Assembly: GCA_032622095.1 (NCBI GenBank)
Contig: CP136069.1
Coordinates: 170,306,394-170,370,393, forward strand
Direction of reading: 5' to 3'
Origin: Siphonodentalium dalli
Taxonomy: Eukaryota; Mollusca; Scaphopoda; Gadilida; Siphonodentaliidae
DNA: 64,000 nt
The notes under the pieces were generated by a model. The model did no database searches. It was not told the origin of the DNA and saw only the letters and a list, made by a program, of their open reading frames with translations. Positions within the stretch are counted from its first letter, which is position 1; each line of letters begins with the position of its first letter. The position numbers and the translations under genes were made by a program. Shown piece after piece: positions 43,062 through 54,964 of this stretch.

Positions 43062-43501
43062 TCCAATTAATTTTCGAATGTGCAGATCACATTGTACAAA
43101 ACGTATGCCATATTATATACCATTTGGAAGAGTAACCAGAACTATATATATATTTCCACCAAAATATGGAACAGCTGTGGTATAGGAGTGTCCACTATGT
43201 GATAGAGCCTCTCAGAATAAGCCGAAGTCTTCCCCCGTTATTTCACCCGGAATGTATCATAACTCACAACTAAGATATAGCGTTATTCCCCTTCCATTGA
43301 TAATAATAAGGTGACAGTACAGACCAGATCGAAATTAAGCACAGAACACACATCGGTACCTTGACAAAAACATGTTCACAGTTTATGCGACTGGATAAAG
43401 CTGATAACACAATGTTTTGGAGCTTCCTATTTCAAATGGTATATAATATGGACGATGCTGTATTTAATATGATCTGGTGGATCTAATATTAAGTGGACCT
43501 T
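43062..43501. mobile_element. ~440-bp MITE, copy 1
   Basis: Ends AATTAATTTTCGAATGTGCAG and its diverged inverse, with inner matches CATATTATATACCATTTG and CAAATGGTATATAATATG. It is homologous to the copy at 44505 in the other orientation (TTCCCCTTCCATTGA and its complement lie in the middle). Confidence 0.7.
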
Positions 43502-43850
43502 CAATATTCGGCAAATATGTCTCCTTTCTCTGATCGACATGCTAATTACTCTATATAAATACATAAAGTATGGTATATTACGTTCAAAATTTGTTTTTAC
43601 TGCGCCAAGATATTAAGTGTGCTGTTTTTTCCGCATTATCATCCCTTATATCGACATGCCTCCAGCCTTTCTAAAGTGATTTGATATCGACATGTCGTCA
43701 GCCTGTCTGCAGTGATCTTTTAATCTATTTGCGAAAACGTCACTTAATTGTGTTTGATTCGCGTTCGTTTTATTCCCATACATACCCAAACCCAGATATA
43801 TATATAAGATTGTCTTTTATGTATTTCAGCCATGGAAAATTTGTTGTTTT

Positions 43851-44160
43851 TGATTGATTGATTGGGGTTTAATGTCGCTTTATGCAAATAATGTCATATA
43901 ACGACATTGCCAGTTTTAGTGATGGAGGAAATTCACACACTTTCGACTAATCTAACAATGATTCCAATGGCTGATAAACTCGTCGACATTGTACGGCAAA
44001 CTATTGGTCATCGGCGAGTAACTGGCCTCTCCACCAGGTAACGGTTTCCAGTTACAAAGTCCTTGATGGAAACAAGTGGATATGAACCCTCATCGCAAGC
44101 GCTGGATTGCGAGACAGATTGGAGTTGCACTCCTAACCGACTGAGCCACCGATGCCCCGA
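43851..44160 (-). mobile_element. tRNA-derived SINE
   Basis: On the minus strand the head reads TGGCTCAGTCGG (A box, 44148-44137) and GGGTTCATATCCA (B box, 44090-44078), with correct spacing. A body of about 200 bases follows, with a 3' tail of TCAATCAATCA. This is the layout of polymerase III SINEs. Confidence 0.82.
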
Positions 44161-44504
44161 AATGTTGTAGATGCGGTAATTTTTCTTATACCTTGTTTTA
44201 ACAGACGACCATCTTTAAAGTCATGAAAACAATGGTTTGGTCCATGTAAAATTATGTTTTCACTGTGGTGGCATCTTATCTACAGATATTCATGGCCTAA
44301 ATGGGAACCCACGAACTACGCTTAATCTACGTACGTGCACATAAAATGCCCTCATTAAGGATGTACATGTATAGGAAACGGGTAGCCTGTTCTGTGTCCT
44401 CTATCTAGGCATATGTGTGTTTGGCATGCGAATCTGGAAACACCTAAATGTATGTACATGTAGTTAGTTTAGTGACCCAATTTCTCGCAAATAGACTGAA
44501 TAAT

Positions 44505-44945
44505 TAAAGGCCCACTTAATTTTTGAATCCCCAGATCACATTATTTACAACATATTCCATATTATAAATCAGTTGAAAGAGGAAGCTCCAAACGATTATA
44601 ATATATTATCAACTGATCCGGGACGAATAAACTGACCATGTTGTTTTTACCAATGCACCGACGTGTGTTCTATACTTAATGTAGATCTGGTCTGTACTTC
44701 CAGTCTATTATTCTCAATGGAAGGGGAACAATTACGTCTCTTAGTTGTGAATTATGGTGCATTCTGGGGCAATTAACGTCTTGGTGTAAATCTAAGGATC
44801 TCTCAGTTGGTGGACACTCCGAAGCCACAGCTTTTCAGTATTCCGATAGAATAGATATATTATTGGTTCCTCTTCGAAATGGTATATACTATGGAATATG
44901 TTGTATATGATGTGATATGGGGATTCGAAAATTAAGTGGGCCCAT
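44505..44945. mobile_element. ~440-bp MITE, copy 2
   Basis: Ends AGGCCCACTTAATTTTTGAA and its inverse TTCGAAAATTAAGTGGGCC, extended by ATCACAT and ATGTGAT. Same family as 43062-43501. A lone end fragment (AAAGGCCCACTTAATTTTGG) lies at 7220. Confidence 0.78.
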
Positions 44946-45184
44946 AAGTATTTGCCTCACTAACATATAATAAGAGTGGGCGAAGGACCATTGTTACAAT
45001 TCAAAATTCAAATATAATCTTATTCGTACACGCCAAATGACTATTGATAGACAAATCATGTGAACCAAATAACATTAACATTTTAAAATTCAGTTATTTG
45101 TGGCTCCCATCTATTATAAATATTTTGATATGGCTTTCCTCATCTTCCCAAGAATTTTGAATCATAAATAGGTAACCCTTCCTA

Positions 45185-45400
45185 TACTAGATGGATTCTC
45201 CCACTCAGTTATAAAAGTATACATTGGAATAGTCTATCATTTATTTGGAGGGGTGTCCAGAAAAAACGAGCAGTCGACGGCCATACGAAATAATACAAGT
45301 GCAAAATGATTCATAATCACCGGTAGGAACTGTGCAGATAAAAAGTTCAAGAAACAACCTAGGGAACTACTCGTCAATGAGCATTTAGTATAGAAATGGG
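45185..45400 (+). repeat. Condensed copy of the 5.95 kb and 8.1 kb blocks
   Basis: 45185-45245 matches 5955-6015. 45275-45400 matches 8103-8240 (ATACAAG, GCAAAA, AAAGTTCAA, CTCGTCAATGAG). The two are adjacent here but about 2 kb apart near the lectin. Stops break the frames. Confidence 0.6.
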
Positions 45401-46559
45401 TATTAGGGGTCAGGTCTATATACACAAGTTCACGTGTACTGTTTTGTCGTTGCTTTGAAGCCAATGTCGTAGTATATTTTCGCGACAAAGAACACACAAA
45501 TCAAGATTTGTCTTTACAAATAAAGTAACACATGGTAATTACCTGTTAATTGGTTAGTTCCTAATGTCAAATAGCCATACATTTCATATACAAATCTGTC
45601 CAAAAAATGAATACTACGTGCATTCAATCAGTACTAACGCACGTATCCCGGTCTGATTCTTACCCATAACAGCTGTGACAAGTTATTATTGAAGAGCAGT
45701 TGGATAGCCATAAAACATGCTATGTGAATATTAATGTGGTCGAGTCATGAAGAAGCCATCAACGATGAATTAGCACACAAAAAACATTACCCTTGAGTCA
45801 TATCGTCACACGCGATAGCACAGTTAGTCGATCAATCTGTTAATATACATTAGTAAGCAGATTCGGCGATATAATATAACGTGCTGTAAGTTCACGCTTT
45901 GCATGGCATATTTTCCTTGAAATCTGGCCACGTTAGGTGTAAACATATTTTATTATTCAAAATAAATGGACATATAGATTAAGATACATTCATTTGTTAG
46001 TATCTATCAATGGAATAAGTGTATTTGACATGGAGTAATGGGTGCTGAAATAAAGCCAAATCCGTAGTTGTCGTGTTACCCTAAATCATAAGGATTTTAA
46101 ACATGCATAATTATTTCATGCGGTGCAAGTTAATCCGTCATCCGGGTCGCTTAAGTGCTGCAGACAATATGGGTGATATAATATCCAGGCATCTGCATGC
46201 GTTTGAATTTGGAATGTTTGTTATATTTTCAGTTTCAAATATATCTCCTCGAAAGCGTGAATTATTTCCGGTGATTCAGATAGTTCAATAACGGAGGTAC
46301 ACAGGTGACATGGTGGTAAATATGTTTGACAAGTTTCACGAAAAGTAACTAGAAAACGAAGGACTACAAGTATGTCAACAAAGGACAAAGTTGCGCACGT
46401 TGCTAAACATCAATGAAAGTGTAGATGACACTAGCTCAACCTGGGAAGGAGTTGTTTTTGTTTTTGTTCCAGAGCAATGGAAGTAAAAACGTTACAATAA
46501 AGATCTTGTATTGTGTAGATGACATTATTTTCATTTCAAACATTTCACCAACAAATGTA
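45401..46559. other. No recognised gene
   Basis: Unique AT-rich sequence. The ORF 46103-46291 (+) is unrecognised. Confidence 0.4.
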
Positions 46560-47166
46560 GCTGCAGGGTGTGCCAATGGATTCAAATTCGAAATCCAAGA
46601 TGGCTGCTGGTTTCGGAAATAAGCTTTGGCTTCCATCTAGAGGTCACCCCGAAGATCCATTTGAAGTTGGGTGACAATCGGTTGACGATTGGATTAGGGA
46701 TGTGTCCTGAAGTATTTAGTCATGCAGAGAGTACGGACAAAATTCACTGTGAATATAATATAAAGTTTGGTGATGATCGTGATCCTAAACATGCCTGCAC
46801 ATTTTCAAAACAACTTTCCAATAAATGCGATGGATTCAAAATTGAATTCCAAAATGGCTGCTGGTGGTCACCCTGAAGATCCATATGAAGTTGGGTGACA
46901 ATCGGATGAGGGATGTGGCATGTAGTATATGCCGAAGGATTTAGTCATGCAAAGTGTAAAATCCAAAATGGCTGCTGCGGCCATGTTTTTTTTGATTTTT
47001 ACGAATTTTGGAAATTAAATCTAGAGGTCCCATCGAAGATCCATATGAAATTTTGTGATGATCAGATGAGGGATGCGTCCTGTAGGATGAACCATGGGAC
47101 ATTGTTGACGGACGGACGCCAACCCACGCCAATAGCCCAAGCTTGACTTCGTCAAGTTGAGCTAAA
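46560..47166 (+). repeat. Tandem array ending in a hairpin, Helitron-type non-autonomous element
   Basis: Units share AAATCCAAGATGGCTGCTGG, GAAGATCCATATGAAGTTGG and GACAATCGGATGAGGGATG. After GACGGACGGACGCC the array ends with AGCTTGACTTCGTCAAG, TTGAGCTAA. CTTGAC and GTCAAG form a stem just before CTAA. Similar GACGGACG-hairpin-GAGCTAA ends are common in bivalve repeats. Confidence 0.65.
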
Positions 47167-47317
47167 ACGAGTGGCAGCTATAGTAAAGGGGCTCGGATGG
47201 ATGTCATAATTGCAGGTGTACTGGGTACGATATCAGTCAATAATTGTGCAAAGTTTAAAAAAAACATTGACAAATACATGAATTAATACAAGCTCGGAAA
47301 GAAATACTGGGTTTACG

Positions 47318-47470
47318 TCGTGATGATTTTGTTGATGTTCGCGATGCCTGTGTGGTACGAATGGTGGTGATTCTGTTGATTTTCGCGATGATCGTGTGAT
47401 ACATGTACGAATGGTGATGATTTTGCTGATTTTCACGAAGCCTGTGTGATACGAATGGTGATGATTGAAA
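47318..47470. repeat. ~60-bp tandem repeat, three units
   Basis: Units GTGATGATTTTGTTGATTTTC, GCGATGCCTGTGTGATACGAATG and variants. Confidence 0.85.
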
Positions 47471-47599
47471 TTATTCTTAGGGAATTCTGAATATTTGGGC
47501 GTCAAATCAGGCCGTTGAACTTTAAGTTCAGACTTCAATAACAAAGAGCTGCTCATGTTAATATATGTGTGATAGTGCAATACTAAAGAGCGTTGGTCT

Positions 47600-49580
47600 C
47601 AGACAATGCATGTCGTTAAGAAAACGAGTAAAACATATAAATAAAACAATATAAACTAAATACGAACGTGTAACATTAACAAGCGCATAGTTGTTGACAT
47701 GTATGCTCCACAAGAGAGATTAGTTGCTCCAATATATCCTCACTTCTAATTTCCACAATTCACAAACGCCTGAACCGATTCCAAAAAATCCAACGCCAAC
47801 CGCTCAAATAAATGGTATGTTACCAAGCTGGTACACACTTCTAGGTTAAACTGTTCGAAAGCTCATGAAATTTTGACAAGATCACCAACTAGGGGCGAAA
47901 GATGAAAATATTTGCAAAAAGACCATCGGCAAATATATGGCTTGTTATCCCATTCTCATTTGTATTGCTTGTTTGTCTATTTGTATTAGTTGTCATGTTC
48001 TGTTTTGTTTGTTCAAATAACAAATTGTTTGCACTAACTATGCGTGACAGACTTTACTAGTGGGGAAAACACACCGTCAATTGAAAACAAAACATGTAAC
48101 GATGAAAAACTCAGCATTTTGTCCAAAACCTCTGCATGTATCGACATATTTGTAATGCTAGTTCATTTTCAACGCAAAACTAATTTGAAATTATTGCTTA
48201 CGATATTGGAATGGAGAGGCGCTTGTGATTCAAATGTGCGATTGATTCGACCATGAGCGCCCCATGTATACATCGTTTCATCAAGTTAGATAACTGGATA
48301 ATTACAACATGACGATACCGACACAAGATAGTGTGCATGTTTTAGAAGTAGAGCTGATTGTGTGACTGTTCTGTACATAATGCTACAATAGATGGAACAA
48401 CCTAACGTATATGTTCATACAATGTTTAGTTGAAGAGCTCGGAGCACGTTGAATATTCCACACAAATATGTCCGGTTAGCCACACTTATATGTACAACTA
48501 TGGTTACTAGTATACACATTATACACATATGCGACTACCTGACAATTCACATGTTCGTATAATTATTCACAAAAAAAGTGTGGAGTCGCACCTACTTTTA
48601 TATGGAAATGTACCCGAATTCAATTCAATTTTAATTTATCTTGATCAAGTTAAATATGACATATGTAGTATATGCCTAATTTCAGCACAATGATAAAGAT
48701 ATAATAGAGTGCAATGCATGATGGTTTGTGAGAAGTGTGGTTGGTGTGAATACTGTGTGCAGGTTACTACAATACATGATGTAATTATATTTTAATTATA
48801 GATTGTGGTGTGTCCATACGTGCGCGTTCCTATAATGCATAATAGAAGAGACAAGCGACGCATATGATGTACCACATATATATGTTCGTTTAGCGACACT
48901 AAAGCTATGGTTAATACTACTCACATATCGGCTTCTCTGGCATCATTTCGAAACTGGTGTAGGGCGATCGTGTAGGACATGGGTGAACATGACTGGATTA
49001 TGCGATTAAGCAGTGTGTTGGTTATACGTATTAACCAATAACAATGTTATGTGTCCGTGCACATGTGATAGGGCAGTGTGGCCCTTTAGATAAATATTAT
49101 AGGTTGAATTGACAATTGTCATGTCATTTTTGAAAGCCGTACTGAATCCTTTGACAGAGTGTTCCGCCAGAACATTTGCGCGTAACTAACATTCGCTACG
49201 TGTGCGGCAACATAATCGCAATTATTTTTTCTGATGACTTTGTTCAAATAAGAGTATGGCTCTTTTGTGTTTACATTGTTTGATGCTATATTTCATTTCG
49301 CCAGATACACAGAGCGTTCTATGTCGCGTCGCTGTTTACTGCCATGCAAAGCAATCAAATAGACACAAAGCCACTTCACATTGGACGACAGTACGCATGA
49401 ACCACTAAATGCTTATATTACAATAACAAAGTAACAATTATTACGCCACCTGTGTATCTAGCTGCTGAGATTTTGATATTGCGTGGTGGACAGGGCGAAT
49501 GCATTGTGGGGCTTTTATTTATTTATAGAGTTGGAAATTCCGTTTATTTAAAAGTCGGAACTACGCGACCAGTAGGCCAA
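47600..49580. other. No recognised gene
   Basis: Mostly unique. Weakly similar blocks at about 48390-48520 and 48820-48930 share CTATGGTTA and CACATAT segments. No coding segment is recognised. Confidence 0.35.
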
Positions 49581-49589
49581 GTCCAGTAA

Positions 49590-49715
49590 AACGGTTCGTT
49601 ATAGGTGCTGGTTGTTATTGTTATTTTAACGGAATTCTGAGTTGGTCATTCGCGAAACCAATATATTTTATATTCTATAATTAAAACCGTGGGTATATAA
49701 TATATGATCCTCTTT
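49590..49715 (+). repeat. Promoter-like repeat module, copy 1
   Basis: TTAACGGAATTCTGAGTTGG, CCAATATATTTTATATTC and GGGTATATAATATATGATC. It diverges before the signal-peptide segment. Confidence 0.65.
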
Positions 49716-49782
49716 ATGGATATTGTAGGAAGGTAAATTTAGCTAAAGCGGTGGGATATCTTGCAAGACAACACATTTCGGT

Positions 49783-50491
49783 TTGCGCTATAACTGCTCA
49801 ATGTTTTAAGGTGTTACACAACGTCTGATAAAAAGAGTTCTATCTGGAATATTCACACGATTTGTTCAGAGAACATGCATAGAGTAAACATAGTCCTATC
49901 GGACTATCGTAAAGTAGTTCCGTTTAATTCGGGATTAATTAACCCTCAGACTGCCGAAACTGCCGACAATAAATTCGCTTGTTTGTGTCCCCCGAAAATC
50001 AAACTTGCCTGTTTAGAGGTCCCATTTTCGTAGCTAATGGTGATAGAATCACAATTTTTCAGTCAAGTTCATGGATAAATCACATTACACTTAATCGGCT
50101 TATGTCCGCGGCCATAAACCTGCGTTTTGATAACAATTTATTTGAGACAAACTGTTGCGCGTGTATCAATCGGCGCTTATCGGTTGAAGTTATTATGATC
50201 GTGCAGCCTGCACGTGCAACAAGTGTTCAAATACAACAGAAGAAAAAAATACTATGTCAAATAAATAACGTGATCAATGGACAGACACGTTTCATTTCCG
50301 TGGGACACGAAAAAGCGAATTTAATGTCGTCAGTTTCGGCAGTCTGAGGGTTTTAATTAATCTCCTTTACGATATCCCGATAGGACTATGTTTACTCTAT
50401 GTTCTCTGAAAAAAATGGTGTGAATATTCCCGATAGAACTATTTTTATCAGACGTTTTGTAACACATTAAAACATTGAGCAGTTAGCGCAA
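49783..50491 (+). mobile_element. 0.7-kb TIR element carrying an open frame
   Basis: Ends TTGCGCTATAACTGCTCAATG and CATTGAGCAGTTAGCGCAA. The inverted repeats run about 200 bp with small gaps (CATAGTCCTATCGG, CTCAGACTGCCGAAACTG). An open frame of 122 codons (49979-50347) spans the centre and encodes GPIFVANGDRITIFQ, CCACINRRLSVEVIMIV and ISVGHEKANLMS. It has no early ATG and is not a known transposase. It may be captured host sequence. Confidence 0.65.
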
Positions 50492-50879
50492 TTTTCTGAA
50501 GTTTCGGACTATTTCGTCTATAAAAATACGATGAGCAACTGAAAATGTTTTTCAACATTCTGGAAGGGGTATATGTCCATGGTATATATGTTTAAAATTT
50601 CACGCATAAACTATGACAGATAACAAAGTTATAATTAGTTTTATAGGCCCACCATAAATCCCCTATAATAAACGCATGCCTCCGTAAGCACATGGCTTTG
50701 CTGTGGATACTTTCGTTCCCAGCATGCATCATTCTCGCTATCTGTAAAATGTCTATGAACAATGGCTGCATGTGCCATGCACTCTTAGCTTTGATCCGCA
50801 TTTAGAAGCATTCTGGTGTGGCGAATGAGAAACCTGCAGTAATTTATAAGCCGTAGTTCATTGTAATAATTTGAAGAAT

Positions 50880-51005
50880 TACTTGTCTTAACGGAATTCT
50901 GAGGCGGTCCATTCTTGTAACCAATATATTTTATATTATGATTTATATTTATGACTAATAATACGATCTTGGTGGCGTTACCATTTCTGACTATGGTTTT
51001 CTTGT
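50880..51005 (+). repeat. Promoter-like module plus signal-peptide-like exon, copy 2
   Basis: TTAACGGAATTCTGAG, CCAATATATTTTATATTATG, then an ATG frame reading MTNNTILVALPFLTMVFLL, followed by GTACTG, which could be a donor. It is nearly the same as the start of the 8006 ORF. If unspliced, it stops two codons later. Confidence 0.5.
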
Positions 51006-53150
51006 TGGTACTGTAGGTCTGTTGATCTCCCTAACCAACATATCCTCGTGCAAATAGGTTGGCATTGGACCTATATATTCACATAGGTTCATTACGCGCT
51101 CTGCGTGTATAACTAATGTAGAGATTCCTGTTTCGCATGGGCGCATGAGGGTTTTATTTATAGAATGGGCATTTTTGGGAGGAATAAAAGTCGAACTGCG
51201 GCCGAGTCCGGTAAAAGGTGTAGTTGGGAATTTCAATTTCGTTTATTGTCGTTAACATTATTTCAATAATGTTGATTTTTGGTTTGTGATAAGCTATGCC
51301 AATTAAAAATAAAAGAAATTGAAAAGTAATTTGTAAGTCTTATAATTCAAGTTTTATAGAATTTTTCGTTCTGCAGCCCACTGGGTGTTGTGGTCGGAGA
51401 CGGCCGAGTCGGCCACCGGTTCGTTAATTATGTGCTGGTTGTTATTGTTATTTTAACGGAATTCTGAGTTGGTCAATCGCAAAACCAATATATTTTATGT
51501 TCTATAATTACAATCATGGGTATATAATATAGGCCCTGGCTGGAGTACCGTATACGGCACTTTAGCCGAACTGTTAAAGTACCGTATACGGCACTTTAGT
51601 CAAACTCTATTCAAACTAAAGTACCGCATACGGCACTTTAGCAGTTTGACTTCACTGACAATATATTCGGTTTTTATTGGTATTGATCAATACCCAATCT
51701 GATTCCCTTGGTTTTGATCAAAACCAAATCTGAATCCCTTGGTTTTGAGGACATGTTCAATACCATATATTGGTTTTGACTGATAGTCTTCAAGAGTTAT
51801 CGTTACTGTTTCCGTGTAACACATGGCCAGACTGGCAGTCGCCATTTAATTTCGAAGCGACTGAAACACATTCTAGTGTTAAAATCACAGCAAATAACTT
51901 AGACTGGTTCAATGGGTGATCACATATATGTTTCCCGATATATGTCTTTAAATCTGACTTTTCCTAAACATAGTATTTTATGCATGTTCGTTCACTGGCA
52001 TTGGAAACTTTAGTATCAGAATGTGCACAGCATACAGAGGAGGCATGTGTGTTATCTGTGCAGATACAATGTTATTCGTCAACTTTTCATTCATAAATAT
52101 TGCACCACAATATACAAGTGTGGTGCAGCCTGTGGGAAGTTAGTAACATGCTATGCTGTCAAGTGCTGCTATATTCATCAGATGCCAATATAAAGGAGTT
52201 TGCTGATCTTTAAATTTCTACTGCATGACAGGTGTAAAACAGATGAGCTGTCATTCTTGGGAATGTTCAATATAAGAAGGGTGTGATGAACTATATATTA
52301 AGTGTTAATTCATTGCAATTGTTGCGATGGTGAGGTGTGCACAGACATCAGGAATATACGCTGCTGTGGAAGAATGGCTAGGGTGACAATTATTTCTCCT
52401 GGATATGTTTGAATTAAAGTTTAATTTCCAAAATCTCACTGTGTCTTCATTGATGTTTATCTTAAAACTTCATTCAACATTGATGCAACCAATTATGTCA
52501 TTTGGACAATTTACTTCATCTTCGACTCTTAATTTTGGTTGCTTATGATATGATTCATGCATGGGGTGGCGCTCACATGTGCAGGCAAATTGCATGCCTC
52601 AATTTAAGGTTACTGATAGCACTTACATGGTAGAATAGTCCTAAGAGGTTTGTGATTTCAGGAAATTTTACATGTAATTTGCCACATCTTGCAGCATCTT
52701 GTGGAATTTAGTTCTATGCCAGCATGCACACTTGAAAAATTAATCACAAAATTATGTGAGAAACACTTGACTGTTTGCGTACCAACTGTTTCTATCATAA
52801 TAATTTCAGGACTGTGTAAACAGTAAATAAGTGATAACCGTAAACAAAAGAATTACATGGTCACCGTTTATTTTCTCTTTACTTGGCAACCAACACTATT
52901 ATGGTAGAAACCATCAAAAATAATGGGTTTTCGTATAATTTAAGATTTGACCAATTGGCAAAAAGAACCCATATACATGTACATGTATGTTTGTGGGAGG
53001 GTATGAAAGCCATAATATAGAAATTTGATAGCCTGTAGTATGCAAGTGATCAGCTGAATTTTTGTTCTGGAAATGGAATCTGGTGGCATCTGTTTCAGAC
53101 TGTCTAAAGTCTTTTTCTAATTAGCCCTTTAATATATCAATGGATTGGTA

Positions 53151-53204
53151 ATTATAATGAAAATCAATTTATGACTTGAGTCATAAATTGATTTTCATTA
53201 TAAT
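53151..53204. repeat. 54-bp palindrome with perfect 26-bp arms
   Basis: The arm starting ATTATAATGAAAATCAATTT and its exact reverse complement are separated by only TG. It lies inside the 2.7-kb element. Confidence 0.95.
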
Positions 53205-53383
53205 TTTACATGTCAAACTTGGAAAACCAAATTCATTCATGTGTTGCATATATTTTGTTGACTATGGATATGGTACAATAAATGGGTGGATTTAGTGTAC
53301 AGTACCATTAAAGGTTGCATACGTATGTTGTATGGCACATTTATCAATAAATTGTGCAAAAAAGGAACTTTTTGGTCAAAACC

Positions 53384-53755
53384 AAAATTGGTTTCATATA
53401 TAAAACCAGTTTGAGTTTTGATCAAAACCAGTTGGCGCTTGGTATTTGGTTTTGATCAAAACCTAATTTGGTTACATATATGGGACAAAAGCTCAATACC
53501 AATTTTGGTTTTGATCAAAACCAGTTGGCGCTTGGTATTTGGTTTTGATCAAAACCTAATGGTTACATATATGGGACAAAAGTTCAAAACCAATTTTGGT
53601 TTTGATCGAAACCAAATATTCATGCAATTTGGTTTTGAACAAAACCAATTTTGGTTTTTATCAAAACCAGTTGGCGCTTGGTATTTGGTTTTGATCAAAA
53701 CCTAATTTGGTTACATATATGGGACAAAGTTCAAAACCAAATTTGGTATTTTAAA
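53384..53755. repeat. Array of palindromes GGTTTTGATCAAAACC
   Basis: Three direct units of about 90-120 bp hold CAGTTGGCGCTTGGTATTTG, the 16-bp palindrome and GTTACATATATGGGACAAA. Further palindromes occur at 51709. The long open frame here is only the repeat read through. Confidence 0.9.
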
Positions 53756-54237
53756 AAACCAAAACGTTTAAGAGTGTAGAGTACCGTAGGCCTATATTGT
53801 TATTCACATGCCACGCGATTATACAGACATAATTTTGTTTTGAATAATGATTCTTTATTTCGTATATGAACGTGATGGTCAAGACAGCCCTTGAGCCATG
53901 CACAAATCGTTTTGTAATGATATTTCGTCGATATAGTCTCTTTCGAGTCCATAATTTACATTAATACTATAACCAGCCACGTGATTTAGATGTTGGAAAT
54001 GGATCATCCTACGTGGATTCAAATCCCCACATCTGAACGCGTTCGAATTCCATTGAGCATACATGTACATGTGCCCGTGGAATCGGCGTTGAATACATCA
54101 GCGCTCGGGCGCTGTTATTGTTGTGACGAACGCGCGCATTTGACGTGACAAATGACGTCATGCAAGCAGCGCATAGATCTACGGTACTTTAGCAGTTGGG
54201 CTAAAGTGCCGTATACGGCACTCTAGCCAGTCCGTAC

Positions 54238-54295
54238 AATATATGATCTTGAGCGCGTTACCATTTCTGACATTGGTTTTCTTGTATTGGACTGA
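54238..54295 (+). repeat. Right half of the module split by the 2.7-kb element
   Basis: AATATATGATCTTGAGCGCG and TTACCATTTCTGACATTGG continue the module interrupted at 51531. The ATG of the signal-peptide frame is lost here. Confidence 0.65.
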
Positions 54296-54600
54296 TTAGA
54301 TTCTGAAATAAGACCATTTATAGTGAGCTTAAACCGTTGTTCCTTTGAGTGGCGCGGGACGCAGTGAAAACACATTATAAAGAATGTGCATCGGGTAAGT
54401 CGTGTCGATGAAAAAAGGTTGATTAAATATGTTCGCTTATTTCGTATTGAAATAGTCCCATAATGAAATATTTAAAAGACCGCGTTTTAGGTCCACATAC
54501 AGCGCATATTGTGGTTAAATAATACCACTATGAGCTTATTTTGCCCATTAACATAAGCCCGCTATGTGTTTTTTTCACGAGAACAGACTAGCCTCCCTAA
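54295..54600. repeat. Dispersed repeat family member
   Basis: GATTCTGAAATAAGACC and GCGCGGGACGCAGTGAAAAC, as at 23190, 31325, 56885 and 58175. Confidence 0.55.
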
Positions 54601-54964
54601 CAACCCGATATGTGTTTTTTTTCATGAGAATCCCCTAGATCTCCATAACACCATTACATTTATACAATAGGCACATTCAACAACATGCGCGTTTAAAGAT
54701 TCCCTGGCCTATATAACACCCCTTAAGTTATTAATTATTTTGTTTCGATGGTGACAACTATATGATTTGCGTCGAGCATCACACCCTTCAAATCTCAGAG
54801 CTATTACATTACAATTTTTTAAATTATTTATTTTCTAAATCTCAAATTGTTGACAACGTAGCGAAAATCCCCTGAAATATATATGGACATAAACCATCCG
54901 TGATCGGAAATGATTCGCCAAACTTGGAATATTACGATACTCACCAGGACACGATAGGACTACC

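Larger units (their letters stand above)
51532..54237. mobile_element. 2.7-kb terminal inverted repeat element, nested insertion
   Basis: Ends GGCCCTGGCTGGAGTACCG and the inverse of CTCTAGCCAGTCCGTAC, with about 50 bp of shared inverted repeat including GTACCGTATACGGCACTTTAG. The left end has two further direct copies of that motif. It is flanked by AATATA on both sides (51526-51531 and 54238-54243). Joining the flanks restores a promoter-like module. No transposase was recognised. Confidence 0.75.

Noticed and set aside
53418-53705. 95-codon open frame
   Set aside because: It is the palindrome array read through; the peptide repeats exactly with the DNA units.
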